Source of the DNA: Paenibacillus polymyxa
GTDB lineage: Bacteria; Bacillota; Bacilli; Paenibacillales; Paenibacillaceae
DNA length: 64,000 nucleotides
Assembly (NCBI RefSeq): GCF_015710975.1
Contig: NZ_CP049783.1
Coordinates: forward strand, 4,941,501-5,005,500
Reading direction: 5' to 3'
The notes beneath the pieces were generated by a model that worked only from the letters and a program-made list of their open reading frames with translations, did no database searches and had not been told where the DNA came from. Of the stretch, positions 1-8,042 are shown piece by piece (position 1 is the first letter of the stretch; every line of letters starts with the position of its first letter). The position numbers and the translations under genes are program-made.

Positions 1-252
1 CGCTTCCCTTGGAGAAATACCAAAAAACAAAGGGTCAAACTCATCTATTTTATCTAAAAATCCACCATGACAGGTGTAATGCTTGCCTGGCTTTGATTTG
101 TCAGGATCATAAAACTTTTCTAAATCCCAGCGGCCTTCTGGTAAATCGGAAGTCATATCTTTTCCCGCAGTCAATGCTTCCCAGAACTCCTCAGGCCCCC
201 TTATTCCTCCTGGCAAACGGCATCCTATTCCTATAATGGCGATTTTATCCAT
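1..252 (-). CDS. Polyketide synthase, N-terminal part of a ketosynthase domain (runs off the left edge)
   Basis: The first 84 codons are visible and are open to base 1. The protein begins MDKIAIIGIGCRLPGG and continues through PEEFWEAL, RWD, FYDPD and FDPLFFGISPREA, the conserved start of beta-ketoacyl synthase domains of modular type I PKS and PKS/NRPS hybrids. The KS condenses an extender unit on the growing acyl chain in the cytoplasm. The active-site Cys and His lie beyond the window. The ATG at 250-252 follows GGAGGT at 262-267, a strong ribosome binding site. Starting directly with KS suggests an in-trans or downstream-module PKS polypeptide. The product cannot be inferred from this piece. 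Confidence 0.9.
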   Translation of the reverse strand, partial: MDKIAIIGIGCRLPGGIRGPEEFWEALTAGKDMTSDLPEGRWDLEKFYDPDKSKPGKHYTCHGGFLDKIDEFDPLFFGISPREA

Positions 253-272
253 AACTTTCGACCTCCAATACT

Positions 273-545
273 TTATTTATATTCTCTTGAATAGCTTGTC
301 TGATAATCAACTTTACCAGCCACAGAAACTGTGATTTTATGTGGCCTCTCACAGTAATCCAAGACAGAAAGGTCAGTTTCAGTTAATACCCAATGATCAT
401 ATTGAAGGGAATTATAAAGTCTGACCTCCCTACCAAGCCTCTTACTAAAAACATAAAATCTATTTCTCCCCATCTCATTCTCTATCTTTCGGACTGGTGA
501 GTACATAATATGCATTTCCTCCAATATTTTGTAGAAGTTTGACAT
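273..545 (-). pseudogene. TnsA-like endonuclease N-terminal fragment (Tn7-like transposon remnant)
   Basis: This 90-aa frame contains NRFYVFSKRLGREVRLYNSL followed by YDHWVLTETDLSVLDYCERP and a GKVDYQ stretch. That order resembles the start of TnsA nuclease domains of Tn7-like transposons: a Y-x-S-x-x-E/Y-like segment, then a 'v..yCEqP..I' segment, then the strand that carries the catalytic Asp. The usual Q-x-K motif and the C-terminal TnsC-interacting part are missing, so it would be inactive. It sits beside repeats and a recombinase remnant, which fits a decayed element. The family call rests on memory of the motif only and is moderate. Confidence 0.45.
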
Positions 546-718
546 AGTTCTATATATTCGATCTTTGATTAAACACTCCTTTGTTGAAAAAACACCTTTT
601 CTGTCGAATTCTAAAAAAGTATCGAACGGATTTTTTCATGTAAACGTTTGTTGGAAAAGCGTTATTCATCTTCTAAAGTTTGTTTCTGAACAGATAAGCA
701 TAGCTGTATCAGTAATGC

Positions 719-1025
719 TATTGCATAAGACTTTTACTTCTCCAGTCAAGTAGGCAACTTTGTGTCACGAAATAATGACACAAAGTTGCCTACTAAAAAC
801 AGAAAAATCCTTATAAAATAAGGGTTTCTTTGGTAGGTAACTTTGTGTCGATGTACAGTTGTCCGTTGAAGTTAACTTTATTGCATTAGTGAACTTAAGA
901 TTATTGCATAAGTAAAAATGAAGATAAAGTTGTGGCATAAATCATATCATCCATCCTTTATGCAATAACTTTATCTTCAATAATCATCTACTGAATTACA
1001 ATTGAACTTAGAGTTAATGCATAAA
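719..1025. repeat. Dispersed copies of a 16-18 bp motif (consensus about TTAAGTTATTGCATAA)
   Basis: Copies lie near 719-730 (core only), 872-889, 895-912, 924-942, 957-974 (inverted) and 1008-1025. The third and fourth full copies form an imperfect inverted pair: 919-941 and 957-979 match at 21 of 23 positions. The last copy overlaps the stop codon of the tyrosine recombinase remnant. Such spaced copies resemble the multiple transposase-binding sites at ends of Tn7-like elements, or recombinase core/arm sites. The 546-1013 interval holds no convincing gene. Confidence 0.6.
750..793. repeat. 18-bp perfect inverted repeat, with a third degenerate copy at 833-850
   Basis: GTAGGCAACTTTGTGTCA (750-767) is repeated inverted at 776-793 with an 8-bp spacer. 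A third copy in direct orientation, GTAGGTAACTTTGTGTCG (833-850), matches at 16 of 18 positions. There is no T-run after the hairpin, so a terminator is unlikely. The TGTCA-type tips and the position between a TnsA-like fragment and a recombinase remnant suggest transposon ends, possibly two abutting ends, but this is inference. Confidence 0.6.
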
Positions 1026-1280
1026 AAAATCTAAATCCATTTTATTAACCGCTGTCTTCAGATCGTCATCTGATAAATGTGTATATATCATCGTTGCCTG
1101 TACTGATAAATGACCTAGTTGATCCTTCAGTTTTGGAACATCATTGTTAGCCTTATGATATCTAGTTGCAAGTCTCAAAGCATGCACATTTAAAGACGGT
1201 TTACCATAAAGATTAGCATATTTTTGAATTAACTTTTCTATGGATCTTTGAGTAAGTCTTCGTGTGCCTCCTTTTCTTCC
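1014..1280 (-). pseudogene. Tyrosine recombinase/integrase, C-terminal remnant
   Basis: Reading leftward from about 1280 to a TAA at 1014-1016 gives 88 residues with the catalytic signatures of phage-type integrases: HALRLATRYH (H-x-x-R box), LGHLS (second His) and the nucleophile region TMIYTHLSDDDL. The N-terminal half, including the first catalytic Arg and the arm-binding domain, is absent. No start codon is needed for this frame, because it continues without one into the short-chain dehydrogenase sequence at about 1280. The fragment is therefore non-functional and marks one border of a former mobile element. Confidence 0.85.
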
Positions 1281-1986
1281 AGCCGGGCATGAAGATCATG
1301 TGCTCGCTCTCCCACTCGACGTCACTAATCCGGAACAGATCCGAAATGCGGTTGACCATACGATTGAGAAGTTTAAACGTATTGATGTGCTCGTGAACAA
1401 TGCAGGTATCGGATATTTTAGCTCTGTTGAGGAAAGCGTAGAAGAAGAAACGCGTAAGATGTTCGAAATTAACTTCTGGGGACTCATGCATATTACGAAT
1501 ACTGTACTTCCCTACATGCGCTCACAAAAAAGTGGTCACATTATAAACTTCTCGTCCATTGGCGGTCTAACTTCCTTCCCAACTCTCGGGTATTATCACG
1601 CAACAAAATACGCCGTTGAAGGTATTTCCGAAAGTCTTGCGCAAGAACTGGCTCCTTTTAATATTTATGTGACTTTAATGGAGCCAAGCAGTTTTCGTAC
1701 AGAATGGGGTGGCCGTTCTTCTGCCAAGACTGAGACAAGCATACCTGAGCTTAAAGAATCTATTGTCGGCCATATGCTGCAAGGTATTCAACTTGGTGCT
1801 GGTCAAGAAGCTGGAGATCCTGTAAAGGCTGCTGAAGCGGTTATTAAAGTCGTGGAAACAACGAAACCTCCACTTCGTTTGTTGCTTGGTCAACAAGCCT
1901 ATGATGCAGCAACCTATAAATTTAACAACATGCTTGCCAGCATAGAACAATGGAAAGAAACAACGATAAACGCAGATTACAAATAA
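1281..1986 (+). pseudogene. Short-chain dehydrogenase/reductase lacking its N-terminus
   Basis: The frame is clear from about 1281 (GHEDHVLALPLDVT) to the TAA at 1984-1986. It has the SDR landmarks DVT, NNAG, the catalytic Ser region (NFSSIGG) and the YHATK catalytic Tyr-Lys pair. The glycine-rich TGxxxGIG dinucleotide-binding motif and the first beta-alpha-beta unit, about 45-50 residues, are missing. The sequence upstream belongs to the recombinase remnant on the other strand. An ATG at 1264 would give an open frame, but the resulting protein could not bind NAD(P)H in the normal way. The substrate is unknown. Confidence 0.85.
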
Positions 1987-2090
1987 TAAAATCACATATT
2001 GGCAGGATAGCTAATGTATTGTTTCTGCTGCCCTTTTCTGTGTATCCACATCTCATCCTTCATTTAGAGCCAGCTAAATAAATCAAGTTT

Positions 2091-2124
2091 GCAGCATCCT
2101 GTTAAATTTTTAACAAGATGCTGC
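2091..2124. terminator. Hairpin terminator between convergent genes
   Basis: GCAGCATC and TGTTAA pair with TTAACA and GATGCTGC around an AT-rich loop. The hairpin lies between the SDR remnant (+) and the hydrolase (-), so it may serve both directions. Confidence 0.6.
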
Positions 2125-2134
2125 AGTAACTAAT

Positions 2135-3643
2135 TTACATTCGTGATAATTTTTCCTTTATCTCTTTCCATGTGGCTGTGTACTGGTTCTTTAATATGGT
2201 ATCATCGATATCTGTGATTGATCCCTGAATAAAATGATTCAATTCATTCATAGAATGGTTTTCTGCCCACTGATTTAATTCCTCTACGACTTCCTGCTGA
2301 TAAATGACAAGGGAGCCATAAACAGTATCATCAATTCCTTGATGAGCAGGTAATTGTATACTCTCTCCCTGATAACGATCCAAAAGCAGAAGAAGCTTTC
2401 CAGGTAGCAGCATTTCTGTTTCTGCCAAGCTACGGGAGAGCATATCTCTGAGATACGGAATATCATCGGTTACACCTGTTCCGGATGTCGCTCGGTGGCT
2501 CCCGTAAGATTCTACAGTTCCATCGTCGTAAATGTTCAGGTTGAACGGTTTCTTACTGTCATAAGGAAGTATGCTGTCTTTATCCGGGTCAGTAATAATA
2601 ATGTGCACTGTTCTTGTGAGGTCTGAAGGCAGTTCTTCTTCCAAAGTATGTCCGAGAACTCCCGGATAGCTGCTATTCAGTCTTGTCGAAAACCCCTCCG
2701 GCATTGAACTTCCGTTTTCTTCATAGGTGAATCGTCTTGAAATCTGATCGACTGGAACCAAAACATCAGACGTAACATGATTGATGACCAGAGGACTACT
2801 AAAATGATTTGCCAGTGCAACCGGGGAGAATGCTTCCCATCTTGCGATGTCTTCTTTATCCGGAAAATTATCTAAGATCGGCTCAAACATGCCGGATACC
2901 ATACCTAGAAACGGAATCGGTAAGTCCATCATCGTTTTCAGCATTTCTTTCGCCGTTATCTCCGCAGTGATCATTTTAAACAATCCTTTAAGCATAACCC
3001 AGCCCATCTTGTTGTTGTTCAATTGGTTTCCTTCGGGAAAATACTGATAAAAATTAAAGTACACATTAGCAATCGGTGAATTCGCGATCGAAGCATTAAT
3101 CCCCATTTGCAAAGCGTTAAGCATCAGTGTCGTGTATCCACCTGCGCTGCCCCCAACGAGGGCGATTCTTTGATGATCGACTTCTTCCATATGACGAAGC
3201 GTATATAAGGCGGCATTATTGAAAACCAGATCATCATCGGTCAGCTGACCGTTGTATTTATTATCAAATTTCGTCGGTGAAGCAACCATCCACCCTTCAG
3301 CTAGATACTTGCGCAATTCCACAGCATCCTCGGTCATTTCATAGTGAGGAATATAGATGACGGGGATCGGCTGCTCCGCATCCTTCGGAATATAGAGCCT
3401 CATTTGTCGGGTGTCCACTATATTGTCCTTGCTGATGTATTTTATATCAATGGTTCTCTGCTCAATATTTTCAAGAGGATGAAGTCCTTCTTGGGATTGC
3501 GCCTGTTGTGCAAATATCTTATCAATATCTAGTTCACTGCTATCAACTTTTGGAGGGAATAACATATTTTTAATTCTCAGTCCCACGATCAAAAGAATGA
3601 ATATCAATATACACATGCCTATTATTTTAATCATTTTTCTCAT
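2135..3643 (-). CDS. Membrane-anchored alpha/beta hydrolase (prolyl-oligopeptidase-like fold)
   Basis: A 502-aa protein with one N-terminal hydrophobic segment (about residues 5-22) and no obvious cleavage site, so probably a membrane-anchored extracytoplasmic enzyme. GGSAGG at 164-169 is the nucleophile elbow (Ser166). Upstream IPVIYIPHYEM corresponds to the HG/oxyanion strand. DVLVPVDQ around 290 may hold the acidic residue, and the GHT near 325 is a candidate His. The start ATG follows AAGGAG at 6-nt spacing. The promoter region (3693-3741) is nearly identical to the one before the hydrolase pseudogene at 9528. The substrate (ester, lactone or peptide) is unknown, and it is not a close relative of the shorter hydrolases nearby. 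Confidence 0.75.
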   Translation of the reverse strand: MRKMIKIIGMCILIFILLIVGLRIKNMLFPPKVDSSELDIDKIFAQQAQSQEGLHPLENIEQRTIDIKYISKDNIVDTRQMRLYIPKDAEQPIPVIYIPHYEMTEDAVELRKYLAEGWMVASPTKFDNKYNGQLTDDDLVFNNAALYTLRHMEEVDHQRIALVGGSAGGYTTLMLNALQMGINASIANSPIANVYFNFYQYFPEGNQLNNNKMGWVMLKGLFKMITAEITAKEMLKTMMDLPIPFLGMVSGMFEPILDNFPDKEDIARWEAFSPVALANHFSSPLVINHVTSDVLVPVDQISRRFTYEENGSSMPEGFSTRLNSSYPGVLGHTLEEELPSDLTRTVHIIITDPDKDSILPYDSKKPFNLNIYDDGTVESYGSHRATSGTGVTDDIPYLRDMLSRSLAETEMLLPGKLLLLLDRYQGESIQLPAHQGIDDTVYGSLVIYQQEVVEELNQWAENHSMNELNHFIQGSITDIDDTILKNQYTATWKEIKEKLSRM

Positions 3644-3692
3644 TGAATTCTCCTTGATATTTGTTGAGGATGTCTACTGTCTTGTGTCTTAT

Positions 3693-3741
3693 TTTCCTTG
3701 AAGTAATATACCTGATCTGAATAAACTGAAAATAAACTGAT
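3693..3741 (-). promoter_or_regulatory. Conserved promoter with two 11-bp-spaced repeats (OmpR-like box) for the 502-aa hydrolase
   Basis: Read on the minus strand it contains AGTTTATTTTC followed immediately by AGTTTATTCAG, a direct repeat with 11-bp period, then a -10-like TATATT (3705-3710). The 49-bp block matches 9411-9459 at 48 positions. Helical-turn-spaced direct repeats upstream of -10 are typical of OmpR/PhoB-class regulators. Binding by the regulator at 5213 is an inference. Confidence 0.65.
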
Positions 3742-3903
3742 ATGATGATGCCTATAACCAAATAAAACACAAACGGATATTTTTAACTTAATATTTCTGT
3801 TCTGTAGCAATCTTACGAAGTAATTCCAACTCAACTAAAAAAGGACTGGAATCCAGTCCTTTATCAGGTATATAACATTGTTGTAATTGTATATAAAAAT
3901 AAT

Positions 3904-4860
3904 TCATTGACTTCTAATAACATCCTGCCAGTTCGCATTTTCAAGTAACTCTGCATCGTCACCAAAGAATGCGTTACCCGCTTGTACATCACCTTTCAGC
4001 CAATACATAAACCAGGCTGTCATATATCCGTCTGCATGGTTCACCATATCGCTGTGGTCAGTGTTTACGCGCCTAGCCATAACTTTGGTTACCGTATCGG
4101 GAATATTGGAATAATTCGTATTAAGTGACCAAAGCGGAGTAATTCCTTGCCCTTCTGTAGCCGTTATGTCTTCTGCAGTTCCCGCATCAAAACCTCCCGT
4201 ACCAGCAACCATGAAGTAAGGGATTTTGATCTTGGATACGTCGTAACTCCAATCGGTTCCCAATTGGCTTTGCTGTCCCCAGAAGCTTGAAGTGGCGCTT
4301 GCCGTAAACATAGCTTTGTAGAAATCACCGTTCTCCTGATTGGTTACGGCATTTATTGTTCCCACGCCTCCCTGCGAATGTCCGCCGATCCCAATGTTAT
4401 CAACATCAATTTTCCCATAAAAATCACTAGAACTATCTTTATTCAAACTTAACATAAAATTAAGACTGGCTGATGAAGATGCCCCCGTTCTTGAATTTTC
4501 ATCCTCATTACCTACCACAATAAACCCCCATGAAGCGAGGTGTTTAAAAACAGCTGTGTATTTTGAAGCAGTGGTGCCTGTACCGTTAGCCATGATTACG
4601 AGAGGCAGTGCAGATGCACTATCTTTCATGTCGGATGGGTACCAAATCTCATTCTTCTTAAAGGTAGCATTTTCTGAATCAAATTCCTGATAGGAAACCT
4701 TATATGGCCCCATTGCAGTATACTGTGTTTCAATTGGCTTGTCAGTCTCAACTAATTTATAATAATATGCATTACGATACCATAGAATCGCAAGAACTCC
4801 AACAATAACAACAATTACGATAGCAACTAAAATCAATAAAATTCTTTTTATTATTTTCAT
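3904..4860 (-). CDS. Membrane-anchored alpha/beta hydrolase (PET-hydrolase/cutinase-like family)
   Basis: A 318-aa protein with a strong hydrophobic anchor at residues 5-27. NGTGTTASKY (92-101) resembles the oxyanion-hole loop, GHSQGG (160-165) carries the nucleophile Ser162, and RRVNTDHSDM near 280 carries the likely catalytic His. This order fits the dienelactone/cutinase-like hydrolases. The start chosen is the ATG at 4858-4860, preceded by GAGGTGGAG; a start 36 bases further out has no comparable site. It is transcribed divergently from the two-component genes at 5213 and is paralogous to the pseudogene at 9528. The substrate is unknown. Confidence 0.8.
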   Translation of the reverse strand: MKIIKRILLILVAIVIVVIVGVLAILWYRNAYYYKLVETDKPIETQYTAMGPYKVSYQEFDSENATFKKNEIWYPSDMKDSASALPLVIMANGTGTTASKYTAVFKHLASWGFIVVGNEDENSRTGASSSASLNFMLSLNKDSSSDFYGKIDVDNIGIGGHSQGGVGTINAVTNQENGDFYKAMFTASATSSFWGQQSQLGTDWSYDVSKIKIPYFMVAGTGGFDAGTAEDITATEGQGITPLWSLNTNYSNIPDTVTKVMARRVNTDHSDMVNHADGYMTAWFMYWLKGDVQAGNAFFGDDAELLENANWQDVIRSQ

Positions 4861-5102
4861 AAACTCCACCTCATTAAGCTTTTCATTTTCTTTCATTATT
4901 TAACACTTAACTACTTAAATCATGGGCAGAATAACATGCGTATGATTTTGAAAAACTAAGTTTAAAGCAATTGATCACTTTGATATAACCCAACACCTCC
5001 ATGATTGTTTAAACTGACTGAGCAAGCAGATGAGAATATTGGAACAACAGAACATCCGGGAGTTTGATGAATCGTTATTGCTAGAATTACATTAACATGA
5101 TT

Positions 5103-5124
5103 ATATAAACTGAAAATAAACAAG
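5103..5124 (-). promoter_or_regulatory. OmpR-like box in the divergent hydrolase/response-regulator intergenic region
   Basis: On the minus strand TGTTTATTTTC is followed by AGTTTATATAA, the same 11-bp-spaced repeat seen at 3693-3741 and 9411-9459. It overlaps a TATAAT (rc of 5100-5105). It could drive the 3904-4860 hydrolase, autoregulate the two-component operon, or both. Confidence 0.5.
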
Positions 5125-5212
5125 AAGCACAATGCCCGTTGTTCATTCCAAACAGATATTGTGATAGAATGCCAGTTCAGTTATTAAAGAGTAACGGAAA
5201 GGATTGAGGGGA

Positions 5213-5890
5213 ATGTTTCAAATTCTCGTTGTAGAAGACGATAAAAATACGGCCGAATTAATGAAAACTATCATTGGGTCTGCAGGATACGAGGTGTTTT
5301 TGACGGAGAATGGCATCGTGGCATTAGAATTATTAGACAAGCAGCATATTGATTTAATTGTTCTTGATATCATGATGCCTCAAATGGATGGATTCGAGTT
5401 GACTCAAACGATCCGCGAGAGCAAAAATGATATTCCTATTCTGATGGTTAGTGCCAAACATTTACCGGCAGACAAACGTAAAGGCTTTATGGCAGGAACA
5501 GACGATTACATGGTCAAACCTGTGGACGAAGACGAAATGCTACTTCGGATTAAGGCTTTGCTTCGGCGAGTCAAGATCCAGAATGAACGGAAGCTTCAAA
5601 TAGGAAAAATCACGCTGCAATACGATGAATTATCGGTGTCAAGAGAGAATGAAGTGCAGACACTGCCGCAGAAGGAATTTTATTTATTGTACAAATTGCT
5701 GTCGTACCCAGATAAAATTTTTACCCGTATTCAGTTAATGGATGAAATTTGGGGCATGGACTCTGAAACAAGTGATATCACGTTAAATGTTCACATCAAC
5801 CGTTTAAGAAAGCGATTTGGCGATTATCCGGAATTTGAAATCATATCCATCCGAGGAATTGGCTATAAGGCGGTAAAACATAGTGAGTAG
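5213..5890 (+). CDS. OmpR/PhoB-family response regulator
   Basis: A 225-aa DNA-binding regulator. The receiver domain covers about residues 3-115, with acidic pocket EDD at 8-10, phospho-acceptor Asp52 (LIVLDIMMP) and the conserved Lys in YMVKP. The winged-helix Trans_reg_C domain follows (about 130-225), with QKEFYLLYKLL and the NVHINRLRKRF recognition helix. ATG at 5213 follows GAGGGGA; an upstream in-frame TTG is less likely. The gene overlaps the kinase start by 8 bases, so the two are co-translated. Boxes with 11-bp repeats near three hydrolase genes are plausible targets. Confidence 0.93.
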   Translation: MFQILVVEDDKNTAELMKTIIGSAGYEVFLTENGIVALELLDKQHIDLIVLDIMMPQMDGFELTQTIRESKNDIPILMVSAKHLPADKRKGFMAGTDDYMVKPVDEDEMLLRIKALLRRVKIQNERKLQIGKITLQYDELSVSRENEVQTLPQKEFYLLYKLLSYPDKIFTRIQLMDEIWGMDSETSDITLNVHINRLRKRFGDYPEFEIISIRGIGYKAVKHSE

Positions 5891-6965
5891 AAGGATAATA
5901 AACTTTATCAGAGAGAGATCTTTACGTGGGTTTGGACTAACTTTTATGTTTACGTTCATTGTGTTGTTTATTTTGCTCATATCCATTTTTCTTTCGTTGG
6001 TCATTGTCGTGTTTTTCGTGTATATCGGACTCTACAGTTCCCCTCCTGCCGAAGATCCAAATTCAGGAGGTGGCTTAGTGCTTGTTACATATTTTGGAAC
6101 AGTGAGTATTCTGGTCAGTATTCTTGCATCGTTGATATTTAGCCGAATCCCGCTCTCTCCCATTCGAAAAGTTATACATGCTTCTGAAGAGCTGGCCAAA
6201 GGGAATTTTTCCGTCCGTATTCACCTTAAGGGGCCAAAAGAGTTAAGAAAGTTGAACAGAAGTTTTAATCACATGGCTGAAGAACTCGGTAGTCTTGAAA
6301 TGCTGCGGTCCGATTTTATTAATAATTTTTCGCATGAATTTAAAACACCGATCGTTTCCTTACGAGGGTACGCGAAAGTTTTGAAAAGAAAAAACTTATC
6401 AGATGAGGAACGCAATGAGTATTTGGATATCATCATCAATGAATCGGAACGTTTGGCAGAACTTTCCACAAATGTGCTTCAGTTATCCAAGATCGAAAGC
6501 CAAGCCATCATCACTGAGAAAACGACTTTTAACTTAACCGAACACATCCGAACGGTTATTGTATTGTTGGAGCCGAAATGGTCGGCGAAAAATATAAGCT
6601 TTCAGTTTGATTCGTCTGAACTGATGGTTACTGCAAATGAAGATATGCTTAGTCAAGTTTGGATCAATCTTCTGGACAATGCCATTAAGTATTCGACTTC
6701 GAATTCCGAGATCACAATCGATATGAATTCGAAGATTCAACATGTTAGTATATCTATTCACAACAACGGTCCAGAGATTGATGCCTATCAGCAAAAACAC
6801 ATATTTGATAAATTCTATCAAGGAGATCCTTCTCACGCCTCCCCGGGCAATGGATTGGGTTTAAGTATTGCGCAAAAGATTGTTATACTGCATGGTGGGA
6901 CGATCCGGGTTGCAAGCTCAGATGACACAGGTACAACTTTTGAAGTGATTCTTCCTTCACCCTAG
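5883..6965 (+). CDS. Sensor histidine kinase (HAMP, HisKA, HATPase)
   Basis: A 360-aa membrane kinase, partner of the regulator it overlaps by 8 bases, starting at GTG. Two transmembrane segments (about 17-48 and 65-88) flank a very short extracytoplasmic loop rich in Pro and Gly (SSPPAEDPNSGGG), so it probably senses within the membrane or through partner proteins. HAMP follows (ISPIR-like region to about 140), then HisKA with FSHEFKTP (His near 151), an N box (WINLLDNAIKY) and a G box (GNGLGLSIAQK). It should phosphorylate the regulator at 5213. The signal is unknown. Confidence 0.92.
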   Translation: MSRRIINFIRERSLRGFGLTFMFTFIVLFILLISIFLSLVIVVFFVYIGLYSSPPAEDPNSGGGLVLVTYFGTVSILVSILASLIFSRIPLSPIRKVIHASEELAKGNFSVRIHLKGPKELRKLNRSFNHMAEELGSLEMLRSDFINNFSHEFKTPIVSLRGYAKVLKRKNLSDEERNEYLDIIINESERLAELSTNVLQLSKIESQAIITEKTTFNLTEHIRTVIVLLEPKWSAKNISFQFDSSELMVTANEDMLSQVWINLLDNAIKYSTSNSEITIDMNSKIQHVSISIHNNGPEIDAYQQKHIFDKFYQGDPSHASPGNGLGLSIAQKIVILHGGTIRVASSDDTGTTFEVILPSP

Positions 6966-6966
6966 A

Positions 6967-7012
6967 AATAATCCCATTTTCTCAGCATCTAAATTGAGAA
7001 AATGGGATTATT
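6967..7012. terminator. Strong hairpin terminator
   Basis: An 18-bp perfect stem (AATAATCCCATTTTCTCA and its complement) with a 10-base loop directly after the kinase stop codon. It lies between convergent genes and can serve both. Confidence 0.85.
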
Positions 7013-7052
7013 CACTTCTGGAAAATGTCCAAATCCCAACAACCTCAGGAGA

Positions 7053-7568
7053 TTAATTTTTATTTAAATCACGATTTTTCAGAAGTAAAGTCATCTCTTC
7101 TGAAGTTTCCTGCATACCTCTAGCAAACCATTCTTCAATCCATCCGAACAATCCATATGAAAAATAAGCTGCTACATAAGCACCGAAGTTTGGATATTCT
7201 GGTTTTGGTCCGAATAGTTCTTTGAGTATTTCCTTCAGCAGATAGAACAATTTCCTTTGGCTAAGAAGCAGATAAAACTCTCTATTTTTACTAAAGTGTC
7301 CAAACAAACTCCCCAAAAGTTCATCTTCCGATGTACCACCACTATCTTGATATTCCTTATACCAACTGTCTATTAATTTATAAAGATATTCTTTCAGCAC
7401 ATCTTCTTTTTCATCATAATTCCTGTAAAACGAAACGCGACTTACTTGTGCTGTTGAGGTAAGATCACTGATTGAAATCGCCTTAAGTTCTTTCATTTTC
7501 AACAAATCAAGAAGTGATTTTGTAATTTGAAGCTTCACATGTGTGTTTTTCAATCTTTTATCTTCCAC
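7053..7568 (-). CDS. TetR/AcrR-family transcriptional regulator
   Basis: About 171 aa. The N-terminal helix-turn-helix is recognisable: SLLDLLKMKELKAISISDLT then AQVSRVSFYRNYDEKEDVL, the TetR signature ('VSr.sFYr.f.dKe.l'). The C-terminal half resembles the TetR_C ligand domain of small Firmicute regulators (FYLLLSQ, YFSYGLFGWIEEWF). The start chosen is GTG at 7568, behind GAAAGG; a TTG at 7628 would add 20 residues but lacks a ribosome binding site. It is transcribed away from the small membrane gene and hydrolase at 7908-9010 and may control them. The ligand is unknown. Confidence 0.8.
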   Translation of the reverse strand: MEDKRLKNTHVKLQITKSLLDLLKMKELKAISISDLTSTAQVSRVSFYRNYDEKEDVLKEYLYKLIDSWYKEYQDSGGTSEDELLGSLFGHFSKNREFYLLLSQRKLFYLLKEILKELFGPKPEYPNFGAYVAAYFSYGLFGWIEEWFARGMQETSEEMTLLLKNRDLNKN

Positions 7569-7907
7569 GTTACATTTTTTCCTTTCTGTATCATTTTCTA
7601 TTGATTCATTGATTCTGATTTTAACCAATGATACATTTGTTACACAAAAAATGATACGTCTATTTTATGGAGTTCATACAACGGATGTATTCTAGATAAA
7701 GGAGAAAATATGATAACAAAGGACCTCTGATCACTCTTGTTAAAATTGTAGTTGAGCCAATTAAGTGACCAATCGATATCAGCTCCCTAGCGTATAGTTC
7801 GGTATGTTGTAAAAAGGCCCAAATTCCGGCACGGAAAAAAGTCTGAACATTAGGATAAAACAACTCAAGGGGTAACATCACGAAGAAATTGATAAGGAGA
7901 TTAAGAG

Positions 7908-8042
7908 ATGACACTTTCACAAAAACGCATGGTTATTCTGATTTTAGTTATCATCGTAGCTGCCGTTTTGGGCCGTCTTGCAGTGCGGGCATTTATGAAT
8001 TTTTTGCTCGGCGGTACACTGTTTGGAGGTAACTTCTTATGA
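7908..8042 (+). CDS. Small single-pass membrane protein, translationally coupled to the downstream hydrolase
   Basis: A 44-aa frame beginning MTLSQKRMVILILVIIVAAV: a basic N-terminus, one hydrophobic helix (about 9-22), then a Gly-rich tail ending GGNFL. The ATG is preceded by AAGGAG at suitable spacing. Its stop overlaps the ATG of the hydrolase at 8039 in an ATGA junction, which strongly suggests it is translated and coupled. It matches no family I recognise. It could be an anchor, chaperone-like partner or leader for the hydrolase. Confidence 0.65.
   Translation: MTLSQKRMVILILVIIVAAVLGRLAVRAFMNFLLGGTLFGGNFL

Noticed and set aside
565..753. 62-codon plus-strand frame in the repeat zone
   Set aside because: It ends within transposon-like repeats and shows no family resemblance; treated as chance.
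750..793. Inverted repeat read as a transcription terminator
   Set aside because: There is no T-run after either arm, no gene ends nearby, and a third copy exists without a partner, so a mobile-element end is more likely.
3640..3834. 64-codon minus-strand frame just upstream of the 502-aa hydrolase
   Set aside because: It runs across the conserved promoter block and the hydrolase ribosome site, has no ribosome site of its own and no recognisable family.
7660..7920. 86-codon minus-strand frame
   Set aside because: It covers the promoter and ribosome site of the 7908-8042 gene and has no supporting motif or start signal.
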